NCBI GenBank assembly: GCA_025685495.1
Contig: JAJNMT010000097.1
Span: 124,001-188,000 of the forward strand
Length of the DNA stretch: 64,000 nt
Direction: 5' to 3'
Source: Huntiella abstrusa
Lineage: Eukaryota; Ascomycota; Sordariomycetes; Microascales; Ceratocystidaceae
The stretch's first letter is position 1. Each line of letters starts with the position of its first letter. Positions 11,993 through 24,056 of the stretch are shown here, one piece after another. A model generated the notes under the pieces. The model ran no database searches and was not told the origin of the DNA. It saw only the letters and a list, made by a program, of their open reading frames with translations. The translations under genes and the position numbers were made by a program.

Positions 11993-13378
11993 ATGCCCCG
12001 TTACAACAAAAACTCTGATATTGAACGGCACTCCGTTTCACGCAGCACCATCCCTACGGGCTCAATGAACGCCCACCATGACCATCCCGGTCACAGGCAG
12101 GCCCAGTACCGGCCTACTGAGGCATCCAGCCATGAACGCGGGGCTGCGCAGGCAGCACGCGCCCGAAACAAGGTATGCACACCATCGATAATAAAAAACT
12201 CAAGCGACTATCTCTAACGCTGCCTCCCAGAATGCTAAGGTCTACGTGACAGAGCTTGGCTCGCCTCGTCTGATGAACCGCCATCGCTCGATCGATTCTA
12301 CCGATTCACGGGCGACGGTTATCAGAATCCCCCCGGGTACTAAACAGGGCTCCCCGGGCGAGCGCGTATCTCGGGAGAATGGGGCTCGTGTCGCCGTTGA
12401 CCGTCCGCACCCAGCCCGTGATAGTGGGGAGACTCATCGTGGCCGTCCTCCCATGGCGTCGGGACCAAGCAACAAGGTACCCCGGGAGAACACTACTGAT
12501 GCCCAAGCAGAGTAAAAAACCTTCTCCTATAGGACACACTCTTGACATCCCCAACTAACAGCTCGACAATAGACACTGCAAACGCTACCACCACCCCATT
12601 TCGAAGATGGACCTCCTCCTACAACAGCATCGTTTGGACAACGGTGGTGACTCGCAGAAAGCTAGAAGTGGGACCCGTCACGACACTGCGCGTCAAGCGG
12701 AACTCGCGAGTCCTCGGCGCGCAGTCCGGACTGCAGTTGTTGCCGGCCCCGGGCACCGTAGAAACGCCCCTGCTCCGGATCACCGTGGCCCCGAGAAGCA
12801 GACCGCCAGTAACGTTAACAGAGTCAACTGGCAGCAAATGCGTCGGGCCCTCGATGAGATTGACGTAAGCCCCGTCGTTTCTAACGCTCGGGAGGTTCAC
12901 CACAGTGTACCTCGTCACGACGCTCATCGATATACCAGTGAGCGCCGTGGTGGCGCGACCCCCTCCAACCACGTTGACCCTCGGAGGCCTACTCATGATG
13001 CCGGGCAACCAAGCGGTCTGCGTGAGTCTCGTCGGCGGGTTGGGGGTTCTCACCACCAGCGTGATGTGGCCAGAACCCAGGACGGTCAGACTAGAGCTGG
13101 AGAAAGCGTCCGGTCGACTGCTCGTACGGAACCTCAGTAAGAACTTCTTTTCCGTAATACACCATGTATGAATCTTGTACTAACAACTACATCCTAGACA
13201 AGCCAACAACACTGTTGCCCGCGAGTTTAGAGTTCCGGCTATTGGATCTGGCGAGCCCATGACTGGACACCGTTACTCTTCCATGGAGGCGGTCCACATG
13301 GCTATGCGCTCGGCCGCGGTAAAGAAGGTACCCAGGGTCCCAAACAGGGAATCGTTTCAGTATCCTTATGACGATTAA
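11993..13378 (+). CDS. Four-exon Arg/His-rich protein, 401 aa, unknown
   Basis: Exons are inferred at 11993-12172, 12231-12511, 12573-13136 and 13198-13378. The introns are 58, 61 and 61 nt, each with a GT donor, a CTAAC or CTAACA branch point and an AG acceptor, and all phases agree, giving one frame of 402 codons. The product starts MPRYNKNSDIERHS, is rich in Arg, His, Ser, Pro and Gly, and has no Cys-rich, catalytic, signal or membrane segment, so it is probably largely disordered. The best ordered-looking parts are VNWQQMRRALDEID in exon 3 and EAVHMAMRSAAVKKVPR near the C-terminus. The start context (attaaaATGCC) is almost the same as in the MPSKT-family copies on either side, and the N-terminus is vaguely similar, so it may be a distant relative. 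Three consistent introns make it a real or very recently functional gene. No function can be given. Confidence 0.65.
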
Positions 13379-15649
13379 CCAACGACGGGACCCCGTCACG
13401 ACCCCGCCAACGCCTCACCCGCCGCGGTCGTCCGACACTTCCCGCTCACCGAGTCCTTGTCCTTAGTGCAGAAAAGCGATGTATAGCTGTGTGATACGGG
13501 CGCCAAAAAGCGCCGCCTCCGTGGATGACAAGGCCAGAGAGGCCAACGCACGACGCATTTGCTACATCCTTACATTTACTGCTGGCCCATCATTGCGGGT
13601 GGGCCACACGTCACACTACTTTGTCACGCCCTTGTGGGTTCTCTTGAGTTTCGACATCACCTGGATTGCTTGCCAGCAAAGTGGTGATTCGTCTCCATAG
13701 TGAATACATGATTATACCACATTTCATCTTAATCAAACAACGATTTTCAGGACAAACGTTATGTGAAGTCGTAGTCTTCAGGCATCATCTGAAAGGATGG
13801 GATGAAATATACTTTTGTTCCAACTACGGAAGTTGATTGGGGTATATCCCAAGGCGTACCATACCATAATCCGGTCCCTAGTCCCTAGATTTGCTGAATT
13901 GTATCCCACAGATGATAGGTGATATCTACGGAAAGTCGCAGGTATCGAAATCGACGTTGATGAAGGCTGTATGCCGACGTGCACATCCATACCCAGATTA
14001 TGTTAAGTCCATTGAGCACAAGAGAAACATAGCCAAACACAAGTAGACAAAACAAAAAGCAATCGCGACAGTTTAAGCGAAGAAAGCCACCTATTCCACC
14101 ACAATGACTAGATAGATAGCAAAGAAACTGAATATTCTGAACGTGTCAACGACAATACGCCAGCGTCTAACTCCGGAGACGGCTGGTAGAAGCCCAGAGA
14201 CACATGTACAACTACACGAAACCCCACGAATAGAAACAACACATCTTTTCAAGGCTACATTAAGTTCGGCCACCATCCATAGCATCCTGTAGCACCCCGG
14301 GTACGACATAATCGGGTTCGAGCTGAATTACTCTGGATATGCTAACGTGTGTTAAACTTAGTTGAACTCGTGTCGTATCTCTCTAATAGCTAAACAGGAG
14401 GGAACATGCGCCCTCATTTATACTTGTCTAGATCCCCACCTATCACCTATTTGCATGTTTCGTTTGAAACTTGAACCCATCTTCCCGTCCTAAAGTGCAA
14501 GTATCGTCCTGAATGTCAGAGTATCGAGAAGAGGTCGAGATAGTTGTATTCGTTGTAGTTTAGTTACTGTGCGATCAGTTATCTAACTACAATAGAGAGA
14601 AGAAGAGAGAAAGAGTGAGAGAAAGACGAACAAGTGGGTAGGGTATATCCTCAAGATACTAAGCGTCTGTCTATCACAATAGCCGGGCGACAGATCGAAA
14701 CGTAATCTCCCAAAGTTGACCAATCACCAACAATGCTGTGCAGCTGTCACTCTTGTGACGTCACCATCCCAGCACATCTCCATACCCAATTGACATCCCG
14801 CTTTCGTCTGGCGTGGCCAGTACCTTCAATTAAGCTGTTTTGCACGACACGGACAGTTGCGAGGTTGAGTCCGAGCAGCACGGTGACATATGTTCAGTCG
14901 CGAGCTGCGGGGACCATCGATTCGCCTTCTGCTTTGGGGGCACCGCATCTGTTGCCCCCAGGCTCTGAATTCGTGCCAACATGCCTACCACTAGCTAAGC
15001 AGGCGGATAATCTTGTGGCATTTCTTAGTGAGCTGTTTGTGTAATGTGGTTGTTTACACGTATTGTAAGCCCACAGCCCGCCGGAGGGACGTAGCCCGGT
15101 CCGTTCACAAACTTGAATGGATTGTCCGACCACTGAACATTTAGGGGTTGGTTAACAATGGAACATTATGCGCTTAGCGGGGTGTATTGCTTACACTGTG
15201 CCTCCCCAGATATCAATCTGGATTGATACACGTCATTTGGAACTCATTATAGAGTATCCAGAGAGCGCTGCCTTCGTGGCAACATGGGAGTCACATCTGG
15301 TGACTCAAGTCCTGCGTGCAGGGCTCCATTGGGATTGTATCCGGGCTCCGGACCGATCTCTCGAACATTTCATACTGCTCCATTGGCAGCTTCATCCCAC
15401 GTCTGGGTACAGTATCCTTAGAGAGTCTCAATCTTTCATTGGGGTAACATTCGGGGGTAATCCTGGTCGCATTACCCGCGATTTTCCGGTTGTGGAAGAT
15501 TTCGCACTTCCACGCCATATCAGTGGTGGCTGTAGCCACCCTTTATATTTCATCTTCGCGGTTGAAGAGGTATGACCTGAGGCTCTGATACACGGCAGTT
15601 TAGCTATGTTAATATGAGTATGCTATGTAGCTCAAGGGTTTCAAAATGG
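13379..15649. other. Gene-poor stretch, nothing recognised
   Basis: No supported gene. A purine-rich GAGA/GAAG tract lies at about 14592-14632. Short open frames at 14091-14309 (minus) and 15168-15575 (plus) have no recognisable motif. Confidence 0.45.
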
Positions 15650-16433
15650 CGTGAAGTTACTTACGGCCCTGGGACTTCGAGTATGCCAGAGTAATCCCGG
15701 CATACTCATCCTCTTCTCTTTCAACAACGACAAATTCTGAATTCGCATCTTGGTGATAAGATATTTATTCAGCCCCTTTCTCCTGAATTCCATTTTCTGC
15801 GTGTCTGCTCTGGACTTGCCAGGCATCGCAATGCCGCTTCAATGTCCTCGCCCCGAAACTGGAACCAGGCGCATTTCCGAGCGGCTTCGCGGACTAACAT
15901 CCCCACAATGTCTCCCATTCCTATTCTGTGGGCAAAGTTTGGACCCTGCTTTTTTCCCGTCCATAGCATGGATCTGCTGCACCGAGGTGCAACGATGCCA
16001 TGAATACCTGCAGCTCGAGTAAGACATGGCTCTGAGGACGGGGGCTATGATTCAGTGATGATTAGATACGAATGGCTCCATGGATTCAATGAGTAAACAT
16101 ACCAATCTCGTTGTGTTTAATCCCTGGAGAAGTATCAGCCGTGGCTGAGTTTCGGTCGGTCACACGATGACGCTGGTTGCTGAGTCTTTCCCAGTCACAA
16201 CTGCTGGGCAGCCGACCCTCACGGTTAGTTCTATCGGCAGGTTGCTGAGTAGCCACGTTTCATTGGCTTGACGATAGAGCCGGGAGCAGAGAAAACCAAG
16301 GGTAGTTCACAATACAAATATCCAAAGGAGACCACAGCGCCGGTGCACTCACTCAACCCAAAAGACCCAACATGTTTGCCACAATATCATGTGTAGAACC
16401 CGTGTGAGCTGGGACAAACACTGTCTTCTCCGC
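15650..16433 (-). pseudogene. MPSKT-family relic, copy B
   Basis: On the minus strand the segment translated from about 16232 to 16103 gives REGRLPSSCDWERLSNQRHR followed by VTDRNSATADTSPG. It aligns with the RDWExLGEQRRRV region of copies A and C, and a GTATGT donor (16102) and TAG acceptor (16046) sit where the family intron should be (57 nt). The start region is broken: the candidate ATG runs into a stop in another frame. After the intron position the frame shifts repeatedly, and only a C-terminal echo (SEFVVVEREED, near 15720) remains in a third frame. Remnants of the family promoter lie at 16398-16431. This is a decayed third copy. Confidence 0.7.
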
Positions 16434-17893
16434 CGCAAGCAAACACGGTTCCGCTCCACGCATTGCATCCAAATACACAAGACGGGAGATTTGTATATAG
16501 CGTTTCAGAATTGTATGTCTTGCTCTGCTGGCTTTGGAAAACTTGCAGTTTGCATGTATATTGCGGTAGACCTGAACATTCCATGTTGCTAATGTGTAGA
16601 CAAGGCCCCGGTATTTGGATGTACGGAAGATGTTTTATCTGCCAAACGGATCGGGTTTCATGCATTGACACAAGATGTGACTGTTTGGCAGTCGATACTA
16701 TTTCCACCACCATGGCGTGGCTTCCGTGTTGCGTCGTGACGATGGATGCTTGTGAATTGAATGGCGTTGAAGAGTCATCGATCTGTTATAGTAACCAAAA
16801 TATTTTGATTACCCCCAACAAAGTAGCGCGTGGGATTGTCGTGTGGAACCACAGCGCGGAACTCGATGCCGTAGACCATGAAGAGTTCCGGTTAGAGACG
16901 CCATGCTAGTTCAATCTATGTATCTCTCCACAATGTGAGCCCCTCAGGTAGTACCCCACACCTGGGTTATCCCCTTATGATTGACCAACTCCGAGTGAAA
17001 GATCTAGTCTTTGTTACATACGGTTTTTTTAATTCAAAGTACAACAACTTGACCTGAGTTTCTGTACCCATTTAACAATCCCAACGCTTGATATTCCTAG
17101 GGCGGTTTCGGTGAGGTCAACAACAACGGGTAGAGATGATCATGACGCAGCCTTTCAAGAGCTCAAATGACGCAAAAAAAGGACGGCACTGACGAGCATT
17201 ATCAATGCGTAAGTTCTCGGCGATGAAGTTTTATTTACGCACTCGTTGTTCGTTGTTGGACAACGTCTCTATTCGTTGTCACCAGACCCTAAATTTAACC
17301 CACGCATCGCAGCAACCCTAACAATTACATGATGTCACCAACATGAGAAAACAACCTAGACAACCCATTCAGTATCCCAACCTTAGAAGCCGAGGCACAT
17401 ATCATCAAGATACATGTAGAAGAGTAAATGTCGATAGTCAAGAGGTTGTGTTTGTCTGAACGGCTCGGGGGACAACGACAGTCCGATTGACAGTTCAAGT
17501 ATCACCGCTAGTAACAAATTTATACACTATTATTCATTCGTAGAAGAAGATTTTGGTTTTATTGCCTAGTTCATGTCAGATGCTTTCGGGTAATTCCACA
17601 GCTACCTCGACATATCACCTAGCGCAGGGGATTAGGGCACCACGCAAGTTCTCCAGTTTTTCAAACTCTGTCTATGATCCCGAGTCCCAACTACCCGATC
17701 CGAGTCCATATATCGACATTGACAACGAGTACCAATGGTGTTGGTGTACGCTAGTGCAACAACGTTAGTATATCTGCATCATTATCTCTATAGTAGCCTT
17801 CCGGAAGTAAGAGATCGGGCTTACAGGAGTGCTGTCTTGAGCATGAGAAGGGAGTACCACGGATTCAAGCCGTGAAAAACTATCGTCACCCCT
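16434..17893. other. Spacer between family copies, nothing recognised
   Basis: No gene-like frame with motifs or splice sites was found. Several AACAACG/CGTTGTTG-type short repeats occur around 17115-17280. Confidence 0.45.
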
Positions 17894-18434
17894 CTATATG
17901 ACGACGTATTCAGACCCGTCGGCCTCAGATGACGAGATCCATTCGAAATCGTCACCAACCTTGTTGTTTTCGGGCCCACCGTTCTCGGTTTCAGGGCCAT
18001 CACAAGGGGCTGAAAGCTCGTCTGCCATGGTGCCGGAACCGGCCTCGTTTACGGCTAGTTTGACCCGCCCTGCTTCTTGGTTTGTATTGCGCCGTGATTT
18101 GACGGTAGAGAGGGACTTGAGGCTCGATTGTGTCCCGCTTTTAGAGGTGTTAGGCGGTGCTTCAAGACTTTTGAGAGGCTTTGGTGACCGAGAACCTTCA
18201 GGCTTTTGAAGACGGGATCTGCGTTTAATTAATGGTTAGAGATGGACAAGTGAGTAAATGAAGTGGATGCGCATACCGATGTTGTGGGGCGGCTTTGTCC
18301 CCGTGAGAAGTGTCAGCCGTAGCTGAGCTTGGCTCGGTGACCCGGCGACGCTGTTCGCCGAGTGCTTCCCAGTCGCGACTGCTAGGTGGTTGGCGGCCAC
18401 GCTCACTCTTCTTGTATGATGTCTTGGAAGGCAT
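17894..18434 (-). CDS. MPSKT-family small protein, copy C (160 aa, unknown)
   Basis: Two exons: 18434-18277 and 18218-17894, with a 58-nt intron (GTATGC donor, CTAAC branch point, GCAG acceptor) in phase 2. The protein starts MPSKT and carries RDWEALGEQRRRV at about residues 20-32. It then has SSATADTS, a Lys/Ser/Pro-rich middle and the acidic tail DFEWISSSEADGSEYVVI, which ends the protein. Compared with copy A the middle is diverged but exon 1 length, intron length, phase, both motifs and two upstream DNA blocks are the same. No known domain. It may be cytosolic or nuclear, since no targeting signal is seen. The two intact copies show no frame damage, unlike copy B between them. Confidence 0.75.
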
Positions 18435-18477
18435 TTTAATTGAACTTAGATGGATGATGGACGAAGAAGAAAACAAA

Positions 18478-18610
18478 TAATGTTTGGATCGCAAACATGA
18501 TATCTGAAGCAGGCTGGAGCAATGTTGTGCCTTCCTGGCATGATTAGGCAGTAGGTATGTCAAACGATCAGGGCTAGTACCCGTATGAACTGTGACAAAC
18601 AGTACCTTCT
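18478..18610 (-). promoter_or_regulatory. Conserved upstream region of MPSKT copy C
   Basis: It contains taatgtttggatcgcaa (18478-18494), identical over 17 bp to the block before copy A and at nearly the same distance (about 44 nt) from the ATG. It also has the distal block from ctagtacccgt to taccttct (18574-18610). Confidence 0.5.
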
Positions 18611-19883
18611 TTACGTGGGACAAAGATATGTCAGTTACGGCATTGACGCCAAAGACATTAGATTGCTCAAGTACCAGGACATGTCTCACGTATAACTTCA
18701 AAATGCAGGACAACCTGTCTTCGGTTTGTACGTCTTGGTAGGTCTGGCTTGCTGATAAGCCCTGGGTAGTCGCAAACCGCTTTGATCTGGCTACCCAGGA
18801 TGTTGGCCGTCTCCAAGAGAATTAGTCTAGTATGTCGACGGAGGCTTTAACGCATTGAATATGGATACACTTTCCAACATCGTCACAGAGCTTTCGGATT
18901 TTACAATGATGGTGGATGTCCTTTGAGTGAACGTGGCGGAACAATCAGTGATCGTTCTACCCGATTACCTTGTTGCTGTTCATGCCGGAAGAATTCCCTA
19001 CCTGAAGTATGTAACGAATCTAGGACCAATATCACAACATACACCGCAGGCTAACATTCCACTGGCGGGTGGTGGCCGCCAAGCGGCCGCCTGGCTCACA
19101 AGACGTATGAGGTCTGGTGTGAAGATTGATAGTGCGGCGTAGTACCAGCAACTACTGATGATCACGATCGCCATGGAAAGCGAAGCTTCCACACAATGAC
19201 TTGTCTTAGTTTATCCACGTCAACATCTTAACTCTCTCCAAGCAGTGATAGTCTCTACAAGTACAGAGATCGTCCTGAAGTCCTTTCGAGCTCAAGTAAA
19301 GAGGTTATAATGTTACAGGCTAAGCCTGGGGCAAGAAGGCTGGTTCCTTGTGGATCAAAACATATTCCGTGCCTCCTGCTTCCATACAAGAGATCCACAC
19401 GAAGCCACCCAGACTTTCGCAGTCCTATCCTGTAGTCATGACTTCTAGGGAATAACGATGACTCACCGTTACAATTTAAAGACCGTTCCAAGAGTGGAGC
19501 ACCAGTCATTACGAGGGTTGGAGCTCTGTTCGCAAGAGAGGGTGTAAATGAACAGAATAAACAGGAACTGTCACAATATTACATCGCAATCCTTCAATGC
19601 AACTATCGTTTATGATACCAAGATCTGTGTCTCTTTCGTTTATGCCTACATGCTAGCTTGGTAACCGATCTCTTCCGTCAGCCAGCTATAGATCCACAAG
19701 TTCCACCCCGGTGCAGCCCGGTCCTGGCTACACCCATCGAGGCCCCATCACTTTGGCCTTCCCACAAAGATTGAGAATCTCCAGATTGCCCCACCCCGTA
19801 ACCTGAAATCACCATCCGAAGCCTCGTGAGATCCAAAAGAGGCGTTCCCACGGTTCTTCTCCCAATCCTCCATCCCAAGTTGT
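18611..19883. other. Gene-poor stretch, nothing recognised
   Basis: Only short frames without motifs. No repeats or RNA genes were seen. Confidence 0.45.
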
Positions 19884-20243
19884 CTATGGGAGAGGATCCT
19901 GACACCGACAATCCTTCCGGGGTGCCTTCGTCCTACAGCACCCCGAAAGACATCTCCGCCGACTCCTCCTTGCTACGGAGCTCCTCCGTAGTATATCAAG
20001 ACGGTCCGGCTCGCCCTCTTCACCGGCCCCGCCAACCCTCCTCTTCATGCCTCCCCACCTGGTGAACAAAAGCTCTTCATCATTGTCCGTGTCGTCTCCA
20101 TACTGAGCCATTCTAGACATCTGTGACAACGAGCTGTTTGGTCTGAATGGAGCATCAGGTGTAGCTACGGACATTCCCCGGACAAGTTTCGCGGACCGAC
20201 GTTTCCTCCATGGAAACCATTTGAACCAGGAAGGCCAGCCCAT
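19884..20243 (-). CDS. Hypothetical Trp/Arg-rich small protein (possibly partial)
   Basis: The frame begins MGWPSWFKWFPWRKRR and continues with a Ser/Met-rich stretch, an acidic patch (YGDDTDNDEELLF) and a second Arg-rich segment, 119 residues in all. No family is recognised. The coding frame seems to extend upstream of the ATG to an acceptor-like TTCAG at about 20278, preceded by a CTAACTAAT branch point, and a GTAAGT donor sits near 20395, so a 5' exon or a leader intron is likely. The Cys-rich C-terminus after the second Arg cluster may be intron read-through. The amphipathic Trp/Lys/Arg N-terminus could touch membranes, which is inference. Confidence 0.35.
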   Translation of the reverse strand: MGWPSWFKWFPWRKRRSAKLVRGMSVATPDAPFRPNSSLSQMSRMAQYGDDTDNDEELLFTRWGGMKRRVGGAGEEGEPDRLDILRRSSVARRSRRRCLSGCCRTKAPRKDCRCQDPLP

Positions 20244-23037
20244 GTTGTCGATGCTGGAGTTTGCGAAGTTTCTCCTGAACTAGCGAAAAATGCAATGTAT
20301 TAGTTAGTGATGACAAGCTCAGTGCAGAAATGAGGATGTGTTTGGAACATGCTGGAAAGGACCCAATGGCGGTGGCCACGGTGTCTGATGACTTACAAAA
20401 CACAGATGCAAAATGGCAAACTCGTGGTCTGCCAGAAAATGTGCTGATGTTCCTCCAATGTTCAAAATGACGTTTGCCTAGTTGATTGTAGGCAAAACTG
20501 GTCCAATTATATGTGGTGGACAACTAAATGGTAGGCATTCTGTAGAGTGGAGGGAACTCTGAAGCCTGGCACAAAAAGCAACGACCGGGTTTTACTCCTG
20601 CGGCCATTTTAGGTACTTCGGTGTATGTCCAGGCCTCTGAAGTGCGGGGTTAGTCAAAATGAGGTAGTTGCCGTCTTTCCGAGGCACGGCTCGGAGCAGT
20701 CACAGGACTGGGGACGGTCTGGCTCGTAAGCCAGTGTGGGTTCTTGGCATCTTCGGGGCACATTCCCTACGACGATGAATGGATGGTTGGTTGAGATGTC
20801 TTGACTCATGTGCGTGGACACTTGCATACGGATATCAGAACTTCAACCATTGGCATGGCAAGAAAGTATCAAACGTTATGCTGAGTCTCCCAAACTTCAA
20901 GACTTTACCGGGATATCCACCACGTTGACGTGCTACTCATCTAGCAGGCCCCCTGCTCCTGTGCCGCCATTTGCTCTATTCCGTATGCTCTTTGCCTTTA
21001 GCCACCAATCAAGCGGCCGACAGTACTTGGTGGGTTTTATCGCGATATCCACAGTGGTGGTTGACGCAAGCGCAGTCTGCACTTGCCGCTCCCAAAACCA
21101 CAGAACGATTCAAACGGCCAAACAGAGTGTCTGGCCGATAGACGACACAGCGTGTCTCATCGGCTCTGTTGCAAGATGTTAGCAGAGACACTAGGATGAT
21201 GGCTTGCCGTGAGAGAAACTTTAAGCTTTAAGTTCTCGTACCTTGGAATGGGCACAGATTAACCCGTGAACATCATAGGGGACCTCCCGTCTAGCGTTGA
21301 CAGTCAGCCCAAGTCTGTGGTTTAATGACGGATGATTTTAGAATCAGAGACGCGGGCCTAATTGGACGTCTTATGTACCCTGTGGGAAGTTATGTTTGTC
21401 GTGGTTCTGTCCCTATGAATAGTCGGAACTCCGGACGTCTTTTTGCAACAAACACAACTTGGTATTCAGTATCCCACATAGTTACCTAGTAAGCAATCCT
21501 GCTCTGCTACTTGTGACCGTTCGGTTGCTTCTGGGGTCGTGGGAAGTCTGTATTTTCTCACTACCTCCTATCTCTTCAATTGCTGCGATATCTTTGTGCT
21601 ACTTTCAGGTGTGTAGTGAATAGCATCAATACCATTCCTTCCTAGGATGATTCTAGCCATCTCGTTACGCATCGGTAGTGGAACTGGTGCAATATTGATC
21701 TCCCAAAGAATTGTAGTACAAGGGTCTATCCCCTTTGTATACAGTATGCATATAGAACAATGATTTACGACGAATGAAAGCTCCCTTGTCATCGGAAGGC
21801 ACACATCTCCACATGCGATATCTGGTTATGGTTTGTTATTGGTCCTTGTCTTCTTTGAGCTGGCCTATAGTCTATACAAGGACTCCCCAATGGAAACAAC
21901 ACAGCAAAACTTTGACAACAGAAGACACGCAAACTCTGGCAGTACAAACCAGCCTTACTAGCCCAAACATGAACTTTTTCATCTGAATTATAATACCATT
22001 CACTATTTGCTTTCCGATAGAGATGCTACAGACTTTGTCCTCATCGGTCGACTTGTCTCAGGCGACCAACGGGCGAAAGGTGGCAAACAGTTTGGTTTCT
22101 CCTTGTCTTCTCTGATCTGTGAACTATTGGCCTTGTCATGTTTCATGATGTCGATATGAACTGAAGCGCAGAGGTTGCTTTGATAACGTTTGTTGTAGGT
22201 CAGAGTCAATATGTGTCGGCTTGCACATCAGATCTCCCCATCGGGGTTTGCCTGTCGTCAACCTTGTTGCACGGTTTATAGTAACACTCGATTAACAGAG
22301 GCCCTGGGGTAGGGGTAGTGTTCTATATTTGAAATGACAAGCGTCTACATAAACTATTACATGGTCTGCTTATAGACAGTTCGTCGGTCGTATATTAAAC
22401 TATTTTATGCGGCTACAGAGAACAAACCCTGGCGACCACCCACAAGTATAAAGTCAGACTTAGGGAATGGTTTAATTAGCGAAGATACCTCTTTGAAAGA
22501 GAACACTCCGATTTCGAGGAAGTAGATAAGTCTTCTATGACGTATCCTCCACTACAGACATTGACCGGAGACTAATACGTAGGCTTGGCGGCTTACAACA
22601 AACACCCGGTCAATGCGGCGTCTTAGTCTTGTAAGATTGGAAAATATTTTTGAGTACGTAGACATGCATGCATGTATGTACATATATGCATAGAATCTTG
22701 GTTACAAGTCCCCTTCAATGGGGTGAATATATTGGATTCAGATCTCCAAATAGAATTCTTAGTCCGCCTTGTGGATGTCAGTTACTAGAAATCGTAGTGG
22801 TTGTCACACTTCTTGGCAGCTCCGACCTAATGGAGTCTGACACTGCATGCAAAGTCCGGGTCTCAAATCCAATCTTGGCTCATCACAGCCGAGAGGAAAT
22901 GAGTACGGATTTTATACAATCGCACTGCTCACTAGACAATACAGTCCTTTATTCAAGGGGTTTCAACCGAACACTCATGATGTCAACCCAACCGGTGCCA
23001 GTCACGTGACCAAACCACTCCGAACAAAAACAGACCT
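20244..23037. other. Gene-poor stretch, nothing recognised
   Basis: Open frames such as 20808-21182 (plus) have no motif support. No RNA gene was found. A TATGTACATA palindrome lies at about 22674. Confidence 0.45.
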
Positions 23038-23330
23038 CAGCGCCAGATCCCTCAAAACGAAGGATCCAAACAATCGAAGCTTAGCAGGCAGATCCCTGTC
23101 CCCGGTGTGGGACGCCACGAGCGCCACACCAGGAGACTGTGTCGGTGAGATGTTAGTCTCGGTAAGCGGCTCACACAGAAGTCACGCCAACCAGCACCAC
23201 TAACAACGAAAGCCCATTTGTTCAAAAACGACTTGCAGCTGTGACCCCGCAGGGCCAAGGGATATGGTCCTAAGTCTCGCGGGTCCTGAGCGAGTGATTA
23301 GGATCCTTCATTTTGAGGGATCTGGTGCTG
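23038..23330. mobile_element. MITE-like element with 30-bp terminal inverted repeats
   Basis: The left end (23038-23067, beginning CAGCGCCAGATCCCTC) and the right end (23301-23330, ending GAGGGATCTGGTGCTG) are inverted copies matching at 28 of 30 positions. The 293-bp unit begins CAG and ends CTG and has no transposase. Size, terminal symmetry and lack of coding capacity fit a miniature inverted-repeat element of a DNA transposon, perhaps hAT-like from the CAG/CTG ends. No clear target-site duplication is visible at the borders, so the superfamily is not settled. Confidence 0.65.
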
Positions 23331-24056
23331 GAAGCGTGTTTTCGCAAACATCTGCCCAATGACGTGTCACATATTCCATTCTCATATCCTTGGAGAATAA
23401 ATTGTCAAAGTATGTACATAGATAGATGAATGTCGCCGGTCACATGCACACAAGGCTTGCGTGGCGGGGCATTTCAACTCGCATGTTCTTATATGTCTGC
23501 CTATATATCCAACATTCGACACCACGCACTCCCGCATCAAATGTCCGATGTTTCCGCACATGACCCACTTATTTTCTGCCGGTTGATACCGCCATGGGGG
23601 TTGGTCTCCTAATCTATCGTGTCACTGGCGCCCGTTTGTGTCACCAGGTACACTTGGCGCTTCGACTACTATTCATGACGTGCTTGGGGTTTCTAAGACG
23701 TAATACTGGTACCTTGGTGTGTTGAGTATAAGCTCTTATTGTCTTTTGGTCATACAAAACGCCTTGTTCAAGGAGTATAAGTATGTATCCATAAGACCGT
23801 ACACCGCTGCTGGGCGGATTTCAAACACCATAAGATGATCAGTACTAGCTTATGTACACAGATTTTCAGACAAGGTTGAATTGGCAAACATGGACAAACT
23901 GCATCAACAAGAATTTATAGTATAGACAAAACAAAGACAGTGCAATTATCATTATGTACATACAGCGACTCTACAGAGTAAATCAAATTGCGATCAATTC
24001 CAAAAGGAAACATCAAACATGGGAACATATAACAGAACAAAATCCAAAAACAAGAT
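23331..24056. other. Spacer and 3' region of the following minus-strand gene
   Basis: No gene was seen. An ATTATGTACATAC motif lies at about 23950-23963, within the likely 3' untranslated region of the gene ending at 24057. Confidence 0.4.

Noticed and set aside
12865..12905. Possible 41-nt intron inside exon 3 of the gene at 11993
   Set aside because: It has GTAAGC and CACAG ends but is shorter than any other intron here, its removal would break the frame, and the retained sequence is open and composition-consistent.
15168..15575. Plus-strand 135-codon frame and its minus-strand counterpart
   Set aside because: Neither translation shows domain features, and length alone is not evidence in DNA of this base composition.
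20808..21182. Plus-strand 124-codon frame
   Set aside because: No recognisable motif, no conserved copy, and a mixed amino-acid make-up like random translation.
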